This document shows, piece by piece, positions 26,782 to 36,619 of a stretch of 64,000 nucleotides of DNA. The DNA comes from Bacteroidales bacterium (lineage in GTDB: Bacteria; Bacteroidota; Bacteroidia; Bacteroidales; UBA932), in NCBI GenBank assembly GCA_017395045.1, contig JAFPWG010000022.1:21410-85409 (forward strand). Reading direction: 5' to 3'. How positions within the stretch are numbered: the stretch's first letter is position 1; every line of letters starts with the position of its first letter. Under the pieces are notes generated by a model, which saw only the letters and a list, made by a program, of their open reading frames with translations, was not told the DNA's origin and did no database searches. The translations under genes were made by a program, and so were the position numbers.

Positions 26782-29700
26782 CTACACTTCCACGAATTCA
26801 TCCTCCCCGTTCTCCCGGATATACCACAAGGTGGCGGAAACGGAAGGATGCCCCATCGCCCTATAAAGGGCGGCGTAACGGGCTACCTGATCCCTGTGCT
26901 TCCGCTCCGGCTGCCCGAACTTGTAGTCCACCACCGCGACGGACCCGTCGTCCCGGATGACGACGCGGTCCGGACGGAGTTCCCCGCCGTCGGTGTCAAT
27001 GAGAGAAACCTCGTTCAGGATGTGCGCCCCCTCGACGGTGAACCAGCCCCGCCCGGCCACCGAAGAGACCTCTTCCTCCAGGAAACGGAGCGTATGGTCC
27101 CTGTCACCTCTGGGAAGGGCACCGGATGCAACGGCGCGGTCCACGGCCTTCGGAAGGTCCTCCGGGACCGTAACGGCCGCAAGGATGTCGTGCAGGACCA
27201 GACCGCGGAGCCGGTTGGAGGCGTCCGGGCCCACGAGGCCGTCGGGGCCGAAATAGTCGGCCGCGTCGCGGCTGAACCGGAGGCGGCCGCGGTCACCGGC
27301 CGGGAAGGACGGATACCCCGTCCGGAGCGGCATGGCCGGCCCGGCCTTCCGCTCCAGCGAGCCGAAGTCGTACATCGTCCCCACGTGATGGCTGAGCGTC
27401 CCGACAAAGCCGTAGAGGACCTGCGAAAGATTCTTCCAATCGGCGGGGGTTTTGTCCCTGACCGCCTGGAGCACCTTCTGCGGAGGCTCTTTCGCAATGA
27501 CCTTCAGGCCATATTTCGCCCGAGTCATGGCCACGTAAAAGACGTTGATGTTGTCAATGAACTGGAGCTTCCGCTCGCGATGATAGTCCTCCGCGAACAG
27601 CGTACTCTCGCTGGTTCCGCTCAGTTCCACGTGATACACGCCGTCGGCGAAGGCGGCCAGCGGAGTTCCGTCCACGTCCGGACGGCACCAGTAGGACGAA
27701 CCTTTGTATAAGGATACCTTTTCCGCGAACGGAAAGATCACGTACGGGAACTCCAGTCCCTTGGATTTGTGGACCGTCATTACGCGGACGGCCGATCCGG
27801 TCTCGGGCGAGGCGATCTTGGGGTCCGCATCCGCCCACTCGCGGAGGAAAGCGGACAGGTCGTTCCCGCGGGAGGCGGACCAGTCCAGCAGAAAGTCCAT
27901 GAAAGACTGGATATAAGGCACTTCCGCCTCGAACGTATCCGGATCGGCCGTCCGCAGGTCGCGAAGGAGTGATTCGGCCAGGTCCGTCAGCGAGTGATAA
28001 TGGTCGGGGATCCGGATGTCCATGGACCGGGCCAGGAAGCCGGCCACGGATGCGTGCCCTTCCGTGTCGGGCGAGTCCACCAGCGACAGCTGGGACACGA
28101 GCCGCCGCACGGTCACGGAGGATTTGACGAACAGCGAATCGTCGGACACGACCGGAATCCCTTCGGATACGAGCCGGGCCGCGATTTCGGATCCTTCCTG
28201 GTTGCCCCGGACGAGGATGGCGACGTCACCATACTGACCGCCTGCGGCAATTACGCTCCGGACCGAGGCGACGATCTCGTCCATTTCGGCGTCGTAGTCC
28301 TCCAGGAAGCGGATGTCGACGGATCCCTCGGCCGGGTCCTTGAAGCAGACCTGCTGGTCCACGTCCCGGTAGATGCGGCTCACGTCATTCCCGCCCAGAA
28401 GGGCATCCAGCTGCTCCGCCGCATAAGGGAAGAACGCATTGTTGAACGCCACGATGGCCTTGCAGGTGCGGTAGTTGCCGTCCAGCACCTTCTCGGCTCC
28501 CGGTCCCAGGCGGAAATCCGCCCGCACGCCGGAATCCAGCAGGTGCCAGTCGGAGCCGCGCCAGCGGTAGATGGACTGCTTCACGTCGCCCACGACCAGG
28601 TTGTCGAACCCGCCGGCCTCGCTGTTCAGCAGCAGCGGACGGAAGTTCTCCCACTGGATCGTGGACGTATCCTGGAACTCGTCCAGGAGGAAATCCTCGA
28701 ACCGGACGCCCAGCTTCTCGTACACGAACGGGGCGTCTGACCCGTCGATGATGCCTTTCAGGATGGTGTTCGAGTCCTCGATGGACAGGACGTTCCTTTC
28801 TTTCTGCACCTCGTCGAAGGCCTTCCGCAGTTCTGCCGCGATGCCCAGCGTATAAGCCTGGCCGCCGATGAGACAGGCGGTCCTGTACTGGCGGAAACGG
28901 TCTCCGAACAAAGCGCAGAAAGCGTTCAGCGGCCCCTCCAGGCTGCCTTCCAGTTCCACGCGGTACTTGTCTTTGGATTTTGCGAACCACTTCGAGGGAT
29001 CGGGCGCCTTGTCCAGGAACGAGTCCGTTGGCAGGCCGACGGCGTCGTGCGGGCCCAAGTCCCGGAAGCCGTACAGGGCTTTCAGGAAGCCGCGGTTGCT
29101 GTCGGCCGGGTCCACGCCATGCTTCTCCAGCACGTCCAGGGCCGCCTGCGCGGCGTTCCGGACGTCTTTCACGAACGCATCGGCAAGGGCGGCGCAGCCT
29201 TTCCGGATCTCCTTCAGATGATCCTTCGCATAGGCGGCGTCCTCGTCGATGCCGTAACGACGCACGGCTTCCGCATGGTCCATGGACTTGAGGTTTTTGG
29301 CCATCTCCTTGAGGGGAGGCTCCAGGTTGAAACGGCTGCCGCTTTCCAGGCCGGCTTTCACGTTGTCGGTCAGCCAGTCCAGGAGAACCCGGTCGTCCTC
29401 CGTGAGGCCGTCCAGGATCCGGTCCACGCTTTCCTCCACCAGGGCGGCCTTGTCCAGTTCCACCTGGTAGGAAGCGAACTGTCCGATCTCCCGGGAGAAG
29501 GCCCGCAGCGTCTGCTGGAAGAACTTGTCGATGGTGGACACCGCAAAGGAGGAATAGTCGTGGAGAATGCCCCCGAGCTGCCCGGAAGCCCGTTTCTGCA
29601 AGGCCTCCGCCGTCGGGAAAAGACTCGGGACGAAGTCCTCGTAATAAGGCGATTCCGCCGGTTTTGACGACAGGACGAACAGCTCGTCCAGAATGCGGTG

Positions 29701-29853
29701 TTTCATCTCCTCGGTGGCCTTGTTCGTGAAGGTCACGGCGAGGATGTGGCGGTAGGCCTGCGGATCCTTCTTCGAAAGAAGCAGGCGGATGTATTCACGG
29801 GCCAGGTTCCAGGTCTTTCCCGAACCGGCCGAAGCTTTGAGAACCCGGATCAT
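26782..29853 (-). CDS. UvrD-family helicase/nuclease, AddA-like
   Basis: 1023-residue subunit of an AddAB/RexAB-type double-strand-break resection complex. Superfamily 1 helicase motifs: Walker A LKASAGSGKTWN at the extreme N-terminus, motif II LLDEFQDTSTIQW, motif III VVGDVKQSIYRWRGSD, and motif V/VI around VRVMTVHKSKGLEFP and FYVAMTRAKYGLKV. The C-terminus carries the PD-(D/E)XK nuclease core with RPDRVVIRDDG...VAVVDYKFGQ. It follows the AddB-like gene with a 4-bp overlap. Bacteroidota forms are diverged from Firmicute AddA, so the exact name is by homology of architecture. Confidence 0.88.
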   Translation of the reverse strand: MIRVLKASAGSGKTWNLAREYIRLLLSKKDPQAYRHILAVTFTNKATEEMKHRILDELFVLSSKPAESPYYEDFVPSLFPTAEALQKRASGQLGGILHDYSSFAVSTIDKFFQQTLRAFSREIGQFASYQVELDKAALVEESVDRILDGLTEDDRVLLDWLTDNVKAGLESGSRFNLEPPLKEMAKNLKSMDHAEAVRRYGIDEDAAYAKDHLKEIRKGCAALADAFVKDVRNAAQAALDVLEKHGVDPADSNRGFLKALYGFRDLGPHDAVGLPTDSFLDKAPDPSKWFAKSKDKYRVELEGSLEGPLNAFCALFGDRFRQYRTACLIGGQAYTLGIAAELRKAFDEVQKERNVLSIEDSNTILKGIIDGSDAPFVYEKLGVRFEDFLLDEFQDTSTIQWENFRPLLLNSEAGGFDNLVVGDVKQSIYRWRGSDWHLLDSGVRADFRLGPGAEKVLDGNYRTCKAIVAFNNAFFPYAAEQLDALLGGNDVSRIYRDVDQQVCFKDPAEGSVDIRFLEDYDAEMDEIVASVRSVIAAGGQYGDVAILVRGNQEGSEIAARLVSEGIPVVSDDSLFVKSSVTVRRLVSQLSLVDSPDTEGHASVAGFLARSMDIRIPDHYHSLTDLAESLLRDLRTADPDTFEAEVPYIQSFMDFLLDWSASRGNDLSAFLREWADADPKIASPETGSAVRVMTVHKSKGLEFPYVIFPFAEKVSLYKGSSYWCRPDVDGTPLAAFADGVYHVELSGTSESTLFAEDYHRERKLQFIDNINVFYVAMTRAKYGLKVIAKEPPQKVLQAVRDKTPADWKNLSQVLYGFVGTLSHHVGTMYDFGSLERKAGPAMPLRTGYPSFPAGDRGRLRFSRDAADYFGPDGLVGPDASNRLRGLVLHDILAAVTVPEDLPKAVDRAVASGALPRGDRDHTLRFLEEEVSSVAGRGWFTVEGAHILNEVSLIDTDGGELRPDRVVIRDDGSVAVVDYKFGQPERKHRDQVARYAALYRAMGHPSVSATLWYIRENGEDEFVEV

Positions 29854-32714
29854 CGGCCGCAGATCATTTTGAAATCACAGAATTCACAGGTTTTCCGTTC
29901 CTCCGTCCGGCGGAAAGGCACGGACGGATCCGTCATCTCCGCGAGGAGGTCCTTGAGGCGTTCCCGCGTCAGGCGGGCGAATTCGGGACTGGCCGGACGG
30001 TCCCGGAGCGGGTCCGTGAACAGGCGGGAAACCGAATAGATGGAATTGACCACGGGGCGGCCCCTGAGTTCCTCCCGTTCCTGCGCCAGGAGGCCGTACA
30101 GGAACAGCTGAAGGGCAATCTTCGGCCGGCCGTTGTTCGTGGGACCGAAGAGTTTCCCCACCACCGAAGCCGCATTGTCATCGGTAATGTCGATGTCGTC
30201 CTGCTCCACCTTGCCCGTCTTGTAGTCCACGATGCGGGCCTCGCCGCCCAGGTAACTGTCGATGCGGTCCGCATAGCCCTTGATCCGGAAGCCTTCGAAC
30301 GTTCCGGTCATCTTCGTTTCCAGGAACAGGATCCGGAAACCTTCCGATCCGGACTGTGCGAGGAGGTCCCTGTCGTGCCGGAGCGTCCGGAGGACATATT
30401 CGACGATGACCTCTTCCACGACGAGGTCGCGGCCGGAGACATCGACCGTCTGCATCTCCCGGAGGATGAACTCCCGGACGCGGGCCTTGACGGCCTTCCG
30501 GTCCTTCAGCATCGCGTCCAAGGCTTCCGCTGTCAGGACCTTGCCCCTGTAGGGCCCGTACAGCGCCTGCATGGTGCTGTGGTACACGGTCCCCAGGGTG
30601 CCGGCATCCATCGACTCCAACACCTCGTCTTCGGTACTCAGGCGCTTGATGAAGGAGTAGTAGAACTTGGCCGGGCAGTACAGGTAGTTCTGGAGGGACG
30701 AGGCGGAGAGCTCTCCTTCGCGGATGATGTCGATGTCGGCCTGCGACTTGGGAATGGCGTCGGCCTCGGGGGCCAGCTCCATCCGGGACGTGGCGACAAA
30801 CCGCTCCAGGGGCACCCGGTAATGGTATTCCAACTGTTTCACATACCGGCTCTCCTCCCCGGTCTTGAGACCTTCGGTACGGCTGTCCGATACCAGCCAC
30901 ACATGCTCCGCACGCTGGATCATCCGATAGAAATAATAGGCCCACACACTGTCCTGATATTCGAAGGTAGGCAGTCCGAAGCCCTTGCGGAGTTCCGGAG
31001 GGACGAAAGAGGCACTGCTGCTCCGGCGCGGGAAGGTCCCTTCATTCGCGGAAAGAAGGATGACGTTCCGGAAATCCAGGGCGCGCGTTTCCAGCGGGCC
31101 CATCACCTGCAAACCTTCCAGCGGCTCGCCCCGGAACGGGACGGCCTCACCGGACAGCAGTTCGTCCAGAAGGCGCAGCCAGGTGGCGGGAAGGACGTCC
31201 AGGTCGATGCCGCCGAGCAGGTTCAGCGACTGCAGGCACCGCTTTGCAAAATCCAGTTCCAGAAGCATTTCCTCCACGCCGCGGAGTTTCCAGCCTACAT
31301 AGCTCACGATGTCGGAGAGGTATTGGACCAGCCGGCGGTTCTGGCCGGCATCCGCCTCCTTTGGATGTGTCACGACAGGCCGGAAGACCAGGTCCAGCAA
31401 CGGCCCGCCCTGCAGGTCCTCCTGCGGAATGTAATATTTCGCCTGGTTCTTGACTTTCAGGACGGCCTGTTCTTCCGCCGGATCCAGGACGGCGCGGAAG
31501 AGGCTGTTGGTGAAGATGGAACGCACCTCGCGGTGATAGAAATACCAGCCGCCCGCCTTCTCCCGCAGACGCAGCTGCAACGCGGAAAGGGAGGACAGGA
31601 GGGAATAGACGGCTCCGCCCGTGAGGGGGCAGCCCATCGTCACGTTGATGCTGTCGTACTCCGACGGAATCGAGTTCAGCAGGGGCATCAGGAGGTTCTC
31701 GTCGGGCAGGATGAAGGCCGTTTCCACCGGATTGTCCGTGTTGCAGCGCCCGAGGATGGCGGGGGCCAGTTTCGCCTGCCCCACGGAAGAAGGGACGCTC
31801 ACGACGTGGAAGGAGGGCTCCCGGAGGCCTTCCGGGTCCACCTGGAAGGCATTCGGAAAGTCACGGACATTGTCCCGCATGAAGACTGACGACTTGTTCC
31901 GCGGGTCGCGCACGGCCTCGGAGACGTAGTCCCAGCAGAACTCCGCCAGGCCCGCGTCGCGGAGACGCCGGAGGACCGTCTTCTCGCACTCGTTCAGGGC
32001 ATTCAAGCCCACGAAAACGTACCGGCGCACCTGCGGAAAAACGCCCGACAGGATGTCGGTTACGGACTCGCCTCCCTTCAGGCGCTCGGCCAGGTGGCGG
32101 TACACCATCCCCTCATACGCCATCCCCCGGGCATCCAGACGCCTGCGGAAATCCGTATAAAGCGGGTAAAGGATGTTCCAAACCTGGAGAAAGCGGGCTT
32201 TCACCGTAGCATCGTCCGTGTCCAGGCGGACGGTCAGGCGGCCGTTGCGGTCGCGGAAATGGTCCACGAAATGCAGGATGGCCTCCCGCTGGACGTCGGA
32301 CAGGTGGCTGTAGTCGTCCTGGATTCCCTTGAAGTCCGCCACGTCGGTGAACAGGTCCTCCGCGTCCACGAGGAACTTGTCCACATCGCCGAAGTCAGCG
32401 AGGATCACCTCCCCCCAGAAGATGAACTCGTCCAGGGGCTCGGCCTTCGGATACACGGCCTTGTAGGACTCGTACAATTCCAGCAGCAGACGGATTCGGT
32501 CCGTCGCCTCTCCGCCATACACCTGATAGAAGAAGTCATTGATGGTCAACGACATCGGCGCACGCATCGGTCGAGTGGCCCCGCCTTCCCGCAAGAGGTC
32601 GCCCAGATACTTCCGGAAGAAGACGGACGACCGTCGGTTCGGGAAGACGAAGCACGTCTGCCGTATGTCCGTTGCCAGGTAATGGGCGGCAACCTGTCTC
32701 AAAAATGGTATCAT
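29850..32714 (-). CDS. PD-(D/E)XK nuclease family protein, AddB-like
   Basis: 954 residues from the ATG at 32714 ([13 protein letters not shown]); a longer frame begins at 32753. Partner subunit of the AddA-like protein. An inactive helicase-like N-terminal half ([16 protein letters not shown]) is followed by the C-terminal nuclease domain: [23 protein letters not shown] and [14 protein letters not shown]. The closing [11 protein letters not shown], with the earlier YCP cysteine, supplies four Cys for the iron-sulfur cluster typical of AddB nuclease domains. Both nuclease and cluster ligands look intact. Confidence 0.88.
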   Translation of the reverse strand: MIPFLRQVAAHYLATDIRQTCFVFPNRRSSVFFRKYLGDLLREGGATRPMRAPMSLTINDFFYQVYGGEATDRIRLLLELYESYKAVYPKAEPLDEFIFWGEVILADFGDVDKFLVDAEDLFTDVADFKGIQDDYSHLSDVQREAILHFVDHFRDRNGRLTVRLDTDDATVKARFLQVWNILYPLYTDFRRRLDARGMAYEGMVYRHLAERLKGGESVTDILSGVFPQVRRYVFVGLNALNECEKTVLRRLRDAGLAEFCWDYVSEAVRDPRNKSSVFMRDNVRDFPNAFQVDPEGLREPSFHVVSVPSSVGQAKLAPAILGRCNTDNPVETAFILPDENLLMPLLNSIPSEYDSINVTMGCPLTGGAVYSLLSSLSALQLRLREKAGGWYFYHREVRSIFTNSLFRAVLDPAEEQAVLKVKNQAKYYIPQEDLQGGPLLDLVFRPVVTHPKEADAGQNRRLVQYLSDIVSYVGWKLRGVEEMLLELDFAKRCLQSLNLLGGIDLDVLPATWLRLLDELLSGEAVPFRGEPLEGLQVMGPLETRALDFRNVILLSANEGTFPRRSSSASFVPPELRKGFGLPTFEYQDSVWAYYFYRMIQRAEHVWLVSDSRTEGLKTGEESRYVKQLEYHYRVPLERFVATSRMELAPEADAIPKSQADIDIIREGELSASSLQNYLYCPAKFYYSFIKRLSTEDEVLESMDAGTLGTVYHSTMQALYGPYRGKVLTAEALDAMLKDRKAVKARVREFILREMQTVDVSGRDLVVEEVIVEYVLRTLRHDRDLLAQSGSEGFRILFLETKMTGTFEGFRIKGYADRIDSYLGGEARIVDYKTGKVEQDDIDITDDNAASVVGKLFGPTNNGRPKIALQLFLYGLLAQEREELRGRPVVNSIYSVSRLFTDPLRDRPASPEFARLTRERLKDLLAEMTDPSVPFRRTEERKTCEFCDFKMICGR

Positions 32715-32833
32715 GCGGTAAAAATACGGAGTTCTTTTGCCAAACTGTGGCACAACCGTCGTTTGTCCCCTACTAAATTAGTCAAACTTTCAAAACATTT
32801 CAAGAGGCTGATAGTAAATCCGGCAGAATTGAT

Positions 32834-32841
32834 TATCTTTG
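32834..32841 (+). promoter_or_regulatory. TATCTTTG -7 box for rubrerythrin
   Basis: Exact consensus match, 38 bp upstream of the ATG at 32880, in the AT-rich gap between divergent addB-like and rubrerythrin genes. Confidence 0.55.
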
Positions 32842-32879
32842 TTTTTAGAATAATTCAAAACACACAACATCGAACCGAT

Positions 32880-33434
32880 ATGAAGAAAAAATTCCGCTGC
32901 CTCGTGTGCGGATACGTCCACGAAGGCGAAAATCCGCCCGCTGAGTGCCCCGTATGCCATGTGAAGTCCGACAAGTTCGTCGAAATCAAGGAAGAGGAAG
33001 GCAAGCCCATGTGGGCCTGCGAGCACGAACTCGGCGTCGCCAAGGGCTGCGACCCTGAAATCTGGGCCGGCCTGCAGGAGCACTTCCACGGTGAATGCAC
33101 GGAAGTGGGCATGTATCTCGCCATGAGCCGCCAGGCGGACCGCGAAGGCTATCCCGAGGCCGCCGACGCCTTCAAGCGCTACGCTTTCGAGGAGGCCGAC
33201 CACGCCGCCCGCATCGCCGAACTCCTCGGCGAGGTGGTCTGGGATACCAAGACCAACCTCAAGAAGCGTTACGAGGCCGAAGCCGGGGCATGCGAAGGCA
33301 AGCTCGCCATCGCCACGAAGGCGAAGAAGCTCGGCTACGACGCCATCCACGACACGATCCACGAAATGGCCCGTGACGAAGCCCGCCACGGCGCCGGTTT
33401 CCTGGGTCTTTACAACCGCCTCTTTAAGAAATAA
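32880..33434 (+). CDS. Rubrerythrin with N-terminal rubredoxin domain (reverse rubrerythrin type)
   Basis: 184-residue non-haem iron peroxidase for oxidative-stress defence in anaerobes. Domain order is rubredoxin first (CxxC pairs CLVCGY and CPVCHV, residues ~7-26), then a four-helix diiron domain with ligands in [25 protein letters not shown] and MARDEARHG. Classical rubrerythrin has the reverse order, so this is the 'reverse' or NADH-peroxidase-like form. The start at 32880 follows the promoter box and is chosen over a much longer in-frame extension that overlaps addB. A strong terminator follows. Confidence 0.9.
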   Translation: MKKKFRCLVCGYVHEGENPPAECPVCHVKSDKFVEIKEEEGKPMWACEHELGVAKGCDPEIWAGLQEHFHGECTEVGMYLAMSRQADREGYPEAADAFKRYAFEEADHAARIAELLGEVVWDTKTNLKKRYEAEAGACEGKLAIATKAKKLGYDAIHDTIHEMARDEARHGAGFLGLYNRLFKK

Positions 33435-33456
33435 GGCAGGCGCTCCTTCAAACGAA

Positions 33457-33490
33457 AGGGTCGGCTCGAAAACGAGCCGACCCTTGTTTC
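33457..33490. terminator. Strong bidirectional intrinsic terminator
   Basis: Perfect 12-bp stem AGGGTCGGCTCG / CGAGCCGACCCT (33457-33468 and 33473-33484) around an AAAA loop, with AAACG before and TTGTTT after. It lies between convergent rubrerythrin and the DUF5009 gene. Confidence 0.9.
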
Positions 33491-33491
33491 A

Positions 33492-34619
33492 TTACACCCG
33501 CAGGAAGACCTTGTTCCTGTACATCAGCCAGAGGATGAATAAGAGGATGGACGAATTCGACAGGGCGATCAGGACGGGATACCACGAGAATCCGCTGAAG
33601 CCGTGCAAAAGGGATTCGGAAACGGAAGAGAATCGGACCACCATGCCCAACATATAGGCCGTGATGGCGTTCATACCGTACATTTTCAGCCAGTCCGCCC
33701 CCCTGTGCCATCCACGCACGTCCACCAGATAATAGGTCAATGCGATGAGAAGGAAGCAGATACCGCCCGAATAGAGGGTCATGCTGCTGCTCCAGATCTT
33801 CTTGATGATCGGGAAGACGGGAGACATCGCAAGCCCCGCGGCGATGAGGCCGGCGCCGGCCACGGCCACCAGCGCGGCCCGTTTCGACGGCCGGAAACGC
33901 TTGCTCGCAAGCATCTGCCCGGCAAAACTGCCCAACAGTACGGTGACCGCAAAATTGAGGCTGGAAAGAATCCAGGTATATTCGTACCTCGAACTGAATT
34001 GCCAACTGCCATCCGGGGCCCAGATGACGCCGCCGCGATGGGACCCCAGGACGGTCTTGTCCACGACCATCGCGACATTGTCCTGCCCGTCCAGGTTCAT
34101 CCCGGTGCAGGCGAAGGCGATCCAGTATCCGGCGAAGAGCACTACGGTGAAGACGGCCTGCCACTTGAAATCGAAATGGACGAAAAGCAGGGCCGCAATC
34201 ACATAACCGACGGCAATGGCCTGGAGCGTATTGGCATAAGGGTGGAACGTCTTCCAGTTGAAATCCAGCAGGTTCCCCTGTACGATCCATCCCAGCAGGA
34301 ACAGCAGGAAGAAGCGCCGGAGGAGTTTCAGATAGAACGGGCCATCCGGTCTGACCCCATTCCTGTAACGGGCCATGGAGAACGGGATGGTCATGCCGGA
34401 CATGAACAGGAAAAGCGGCATGATGAGGTCCCACAGCACGAATCCCTCCCAAGCGACATGCTCACACTGGTGTAAAAGCCAGGCGGTTCCATCCGGATAC
34501 ACGTCGCACAGGCTGTGGATGACCGGTCCCAGGAACAGCAGCAGGAACAGGTCTGCCCCGCGGAGGATGTCCAGAGAAGCCAGACGCTTCTTCGCCGGTA
34601 TTTCTCCTTGTCCGGCCAT
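33492..34619 (-). CDS. DUF5009 / NagX-like acyltransferase-fold membrane protein
   Basis: 375 residues with about 10-11 transmembrane helices. It starts RLASLDILRGADLFLLLFLGP, the hallmark of the heparan-alpha-glucosaminide N-acetyltransferase/DUF5009 family, followed by WDLIMPLFLFMSGMTIPFS and the late GMNAITAYMLGMVV segment. The His of the active-site region could be in WEGFVLWD or the first helices; this cannot be settled by eye. The family may acetylate or transport sugars (NagX). First helix R and D residues are conserved. It follows bcp by only 3 bp, so it belongs to the minus operon. Confidence 0.8.
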   Translation of the reverse strand: MAGQGEIPAKKRLASLDILRGADLFLLLFLGPVIHSLCDVYPDGTAWLLHQCEHVAWEGFVLWDLIMPLFLFMSGMTIPFSMARYRNGVRPDGPFYLKLLRRFFLLFLLGWIVQGNLLDFNWKTFHPYANTLQAIAVGYVIAALLFVHFDFKWQAVFTVVLFAGYWIAFACTGMNLDGQDNVAMVVDKTVLGSHRGGVIWAPDGSWQFSSRYEYTWILSSLNFAVTVLLGSFAGQMLASKRFRPSKRAALVAVAGAGLIAAGLAMSPVFPIIKKIWSSSMTLYSGGICFLLIALTYYLVDVRGWHRGADWLKMYGMNAITAYMLGMVVRFSSVSESLLHGFSGFSWYPVLIALSNSSILLFILWLMYRNKVFLRV

Positions 34620-34622
34620 CGC

Positions 34623-35075
34623 TTACTCCAGGATCTGCCCGGCGGCGTTCTTGGTATCCACCTTTTCGATGATGCGTTCCAGGATTCCGTCCTCGTCGAA
34701 GATGAAGGTGCGGCGGAGAGTACCCATGGTGGTCTTGCCGTACATCTTCTTCTCGCCCCAGGCGCCGAAGTCCTGAAGCATCTTCAGGGACGTGTCGGAC
34801 AGAAGCCGGAACGGGAGTTCATATTTCGCACGGAAGCCGGTATGGGATTTCGCACTGTCCCTGCTCACGCCCACGACATTGTATCCCGCAGCCGTCAGTT
34901 CCGCATAGTTGTCGCGGAAGGAACATGCCTCGGCCGTGCAGCCGGAGGTATTGTCCTTGGGATAGAAGTAGACGATGGTCTTGCGGCCCTTGCCGATGAA
35001 ATCCTCCGATTTCACCGCATTCCCGTCCTGGTCCACGACCTCGAAGGACGGCATCTTGTCTCCGATTTTCAGCAT
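34623..35075 (-). CDS. bcp: Thioredoxin-dependent thiol peroxidase (Bcp/PrxQ)
   Basis: 150-residue peroxiredoxin reducing hydroperoxides. The peroxidatic Cys is in TSGCTAEACSF, with the resolving Cys five residues later (CTAEAC), the PrxQ-alpha arrangement. KTIVYFYPKDNT precedes it, and SDTSLKMLQDFGAWGEKK is a family-typical segment. Complete length. Sits 4 bp after nnrD and 3 bp before the DUF5009 gene. Confidence 0.94.
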   Translation of the reverse strand: MLKIGDKMPSFEVVDQDGNAVKSEDFIGKGRKTIVYFYPKDNTSGCTAEACSFRDNYAELTAAGYNVVGVSRDSAKSHTGFRAKYELPFRLLSDTSLKMLQDFGAWGEKKMYGKTTMGTLRRTFIFDEDGILERIIEKVDTKNAAGQILE

Positions 35076-35079
35076 GTTA

Positions 35080-35931
35080 TCAGAATGTATACAGTTCCTT
35101 GAATCCTTGATGAAGGTTGTCGATGAGTTCCTGGCTGGAGTACGCTTCAGCCGTACGCTCCTGTGTCAGGATGTCACCGGCGCGACCATGGAGCCATACA
35201 GCGAGCGCGGCCGCATCGGCCGGTGCGTAACCGCGTGCCAGAAGACCGCCCAGAAGGCCCGTCAGGACATCACCGCTTCCTCCTTTCGCCAGGCCCGGGT
35301 TGCCGGTCGCATTGACCAGGCAATCCCCGGTGGGGATGAAGACCTTCGTATGGAAACCCTTCATTATGAGCGTACAGCCGGTTTCGGCGCAGAGCGCCCG
35401 TACCCGGCAATCCCGTTCGTCGTCATCGCTCCAGGACAGCAGGCGACGCAACTCTCCAAGATGCGGTGTCAGGACCGCACCCCCAGGCACACATTCCTGC
35501 CAGTCCGGCATTTCCGAGAGGATATTCAGCGCATCGGCATCCATCACCGCCGGGATCTTCCGCTCCCTCACGGCACTCAGCAGCGTGAGCAGCGCCTCTT
35601 TTGTCTCCGGGCGCCGTCCGAGTCCCGGTCCCACCGCAACGGCGGAGTACCGGTCCATAGACTCCGGAACCAGGCTGAAACAGTCTCCCGGATCCTCCGA
35701 CAGCATCGCTGAAGGGTCCCGGACGACCATCGCCTGCAACGCACGCTCCGTGGAGTGCAGCGTCACGAGGCCGCACCCGGACCGGAGCGCGGCCCCGGCA
35801 GCCAGCACCGCCGCCCCGGGCATCGTCCGGCATCCTGCCACGACAAGCAGGTGTCCGTAATCGCCCTTGTGGGTTTCATCCGGACGGTGAAACAGCCGCG
35901 GACGGAGGTATGCGGGACCGATCGTGATCAC
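35080..35931 (-). CDS. nnrD: ADP-dependent NAD(P)H-hydrate dehydratase, stand-alone NnrD domain
   Basis: 283 residues. Repairs hydrated NAD(P)H (NADHX). Ribokinase-like fold with HKGDYGHLLVVAG, AVGPGLGRRPETKEAL, AVMDADALNIL, LTPHLGELRRLL and the anion-hole/ADP block GNPGLAKGGSGDVLTGLLGGLLARG. Most bacteria fuse this to the NnrE epimerase domain; here only the dehydratase half is present and no epimerase is visible within the window. Likely co-transcribed with bcp. Confidence 0.9.
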   Translation of the reverse strand: MITIGPAYLRPRLFHRPDETHKGDYGHLLVVAGCRTMPGAAVLAAGAALRSGCGLVTLHSTERALQAMVVRDPSAMLSEDPGDCFSLVPESMDRYSAVAVGPGLGRRPETKEALLTLLSAVRERKIPAVMDADALNILSEMPDWQECVPGGAVLTPHLGELRRLLSWSDDDERDCRVRALCAETGCTLIMKGFHTKVFIPTGDCLVNATGNPGLAKGGSGDVLTGLLGGLLARGYAPADAAALAVWLHGRAGDILTQERTAEAYSSQELIDNLHQGFKELYTF

Positions 35932-35944
35932 GACTGCAGCGCTC

Positions 35945-36619
35945 CTATTCCACGAAAACCTTTCCGGCGCCCCAGGCCTTGCCCACTACCCCGCCGATGG
36001 AGCGGTAGGTCATGGAAGCGGCGTCGAAGACAATGGGTTGGAGCTTCTCCAGATCCACCTTGCCGTCCGTCAGGATGCGTTCGTCGGCGCTCATGTTCAC
36101 CACCTCACCCACGAGGATGCCGTCGGCCCAGCTCACGACCTTGCATTCCAGCGTGAGGGGATACTCGTTGATGATGGGAGCGTCCACATTCGGGCTGGGC
36201 GTGACGGAGAATCCTGCCTTGGCGACCTTGTCCGGAACCTTGTTGCCGCTCACCAGGCCGAAATAGTCGGATTCGGCCACCGTGCGGATGTCGGCGAAAC
36301 TCACGGTAAAGGCGCCGGTGCGCTCGAGGTTCTCCGTGGTCTTGTGCTTGGACATGCTCACGACGATCTGTTTGTAGTCGTACTGTCCTGCCCAGGCGGC
36401 CATCATCACGTCGGGCGTGTGGTCCTTGTCCCAGGTGGCGATCATCACGCACGGCTGGGGCGTCGTCACGAGAGCGTGGTCCGCGCCGAAATTCTTGCGT
36501 CCGGCCACCTCTTTGAAAGTTTCTTGGGTGCTCATTTCATTCATGTTTTGGTTGTCAGCGTTTCCGCAGCCGGCCAGGGTCATCATCGCGGCCAGCACTG
36601 TGTAAAATACTTTTTTCAT
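35945..36619 (-). CDS. Flavin reductase-family (FMN-binding split barrel) lipoprotein
   Basis: 224 residues. The signal peptide ends MTLAGC (Cys ~18), which is unusual for this normally cytoplasmic family. The FMN-binding split-barrel pattern is visible: PCVMIATWDKDHTPDVMMAAWAG near residue 55, then VVSMSKHKTTENLERTGAFTVSF, and LTLECKVVSWADGILVGEVVNM. The start at 36619 is fixed by an ATGA overlap with the upstream DUF1295 gene; the same frame runs much further upstream but is antisense to real coding. A second such lipoprotein lies at 40474. Confidence 0.85.
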   Translation of the reverse strand: MKKVFYTVLAAMMTLAGCGNADNQNMNEMSTQETFKEVAGRKNFGADHALVTTPQPCVMIATWDKDHTPDVMMAAWAGQYDYKQIVVSMSKHKTTENLERTGAFTVSFADIRTVAESDYFGLVSGNKVPDKVAKAGFSVTPSPNVDAPIINEYPLTLECKVVSWADGILVGEVVNMSADERILTDGKVDLEKLQPIVFDAASMTYRSIGGVVGKAWGAGKVFVE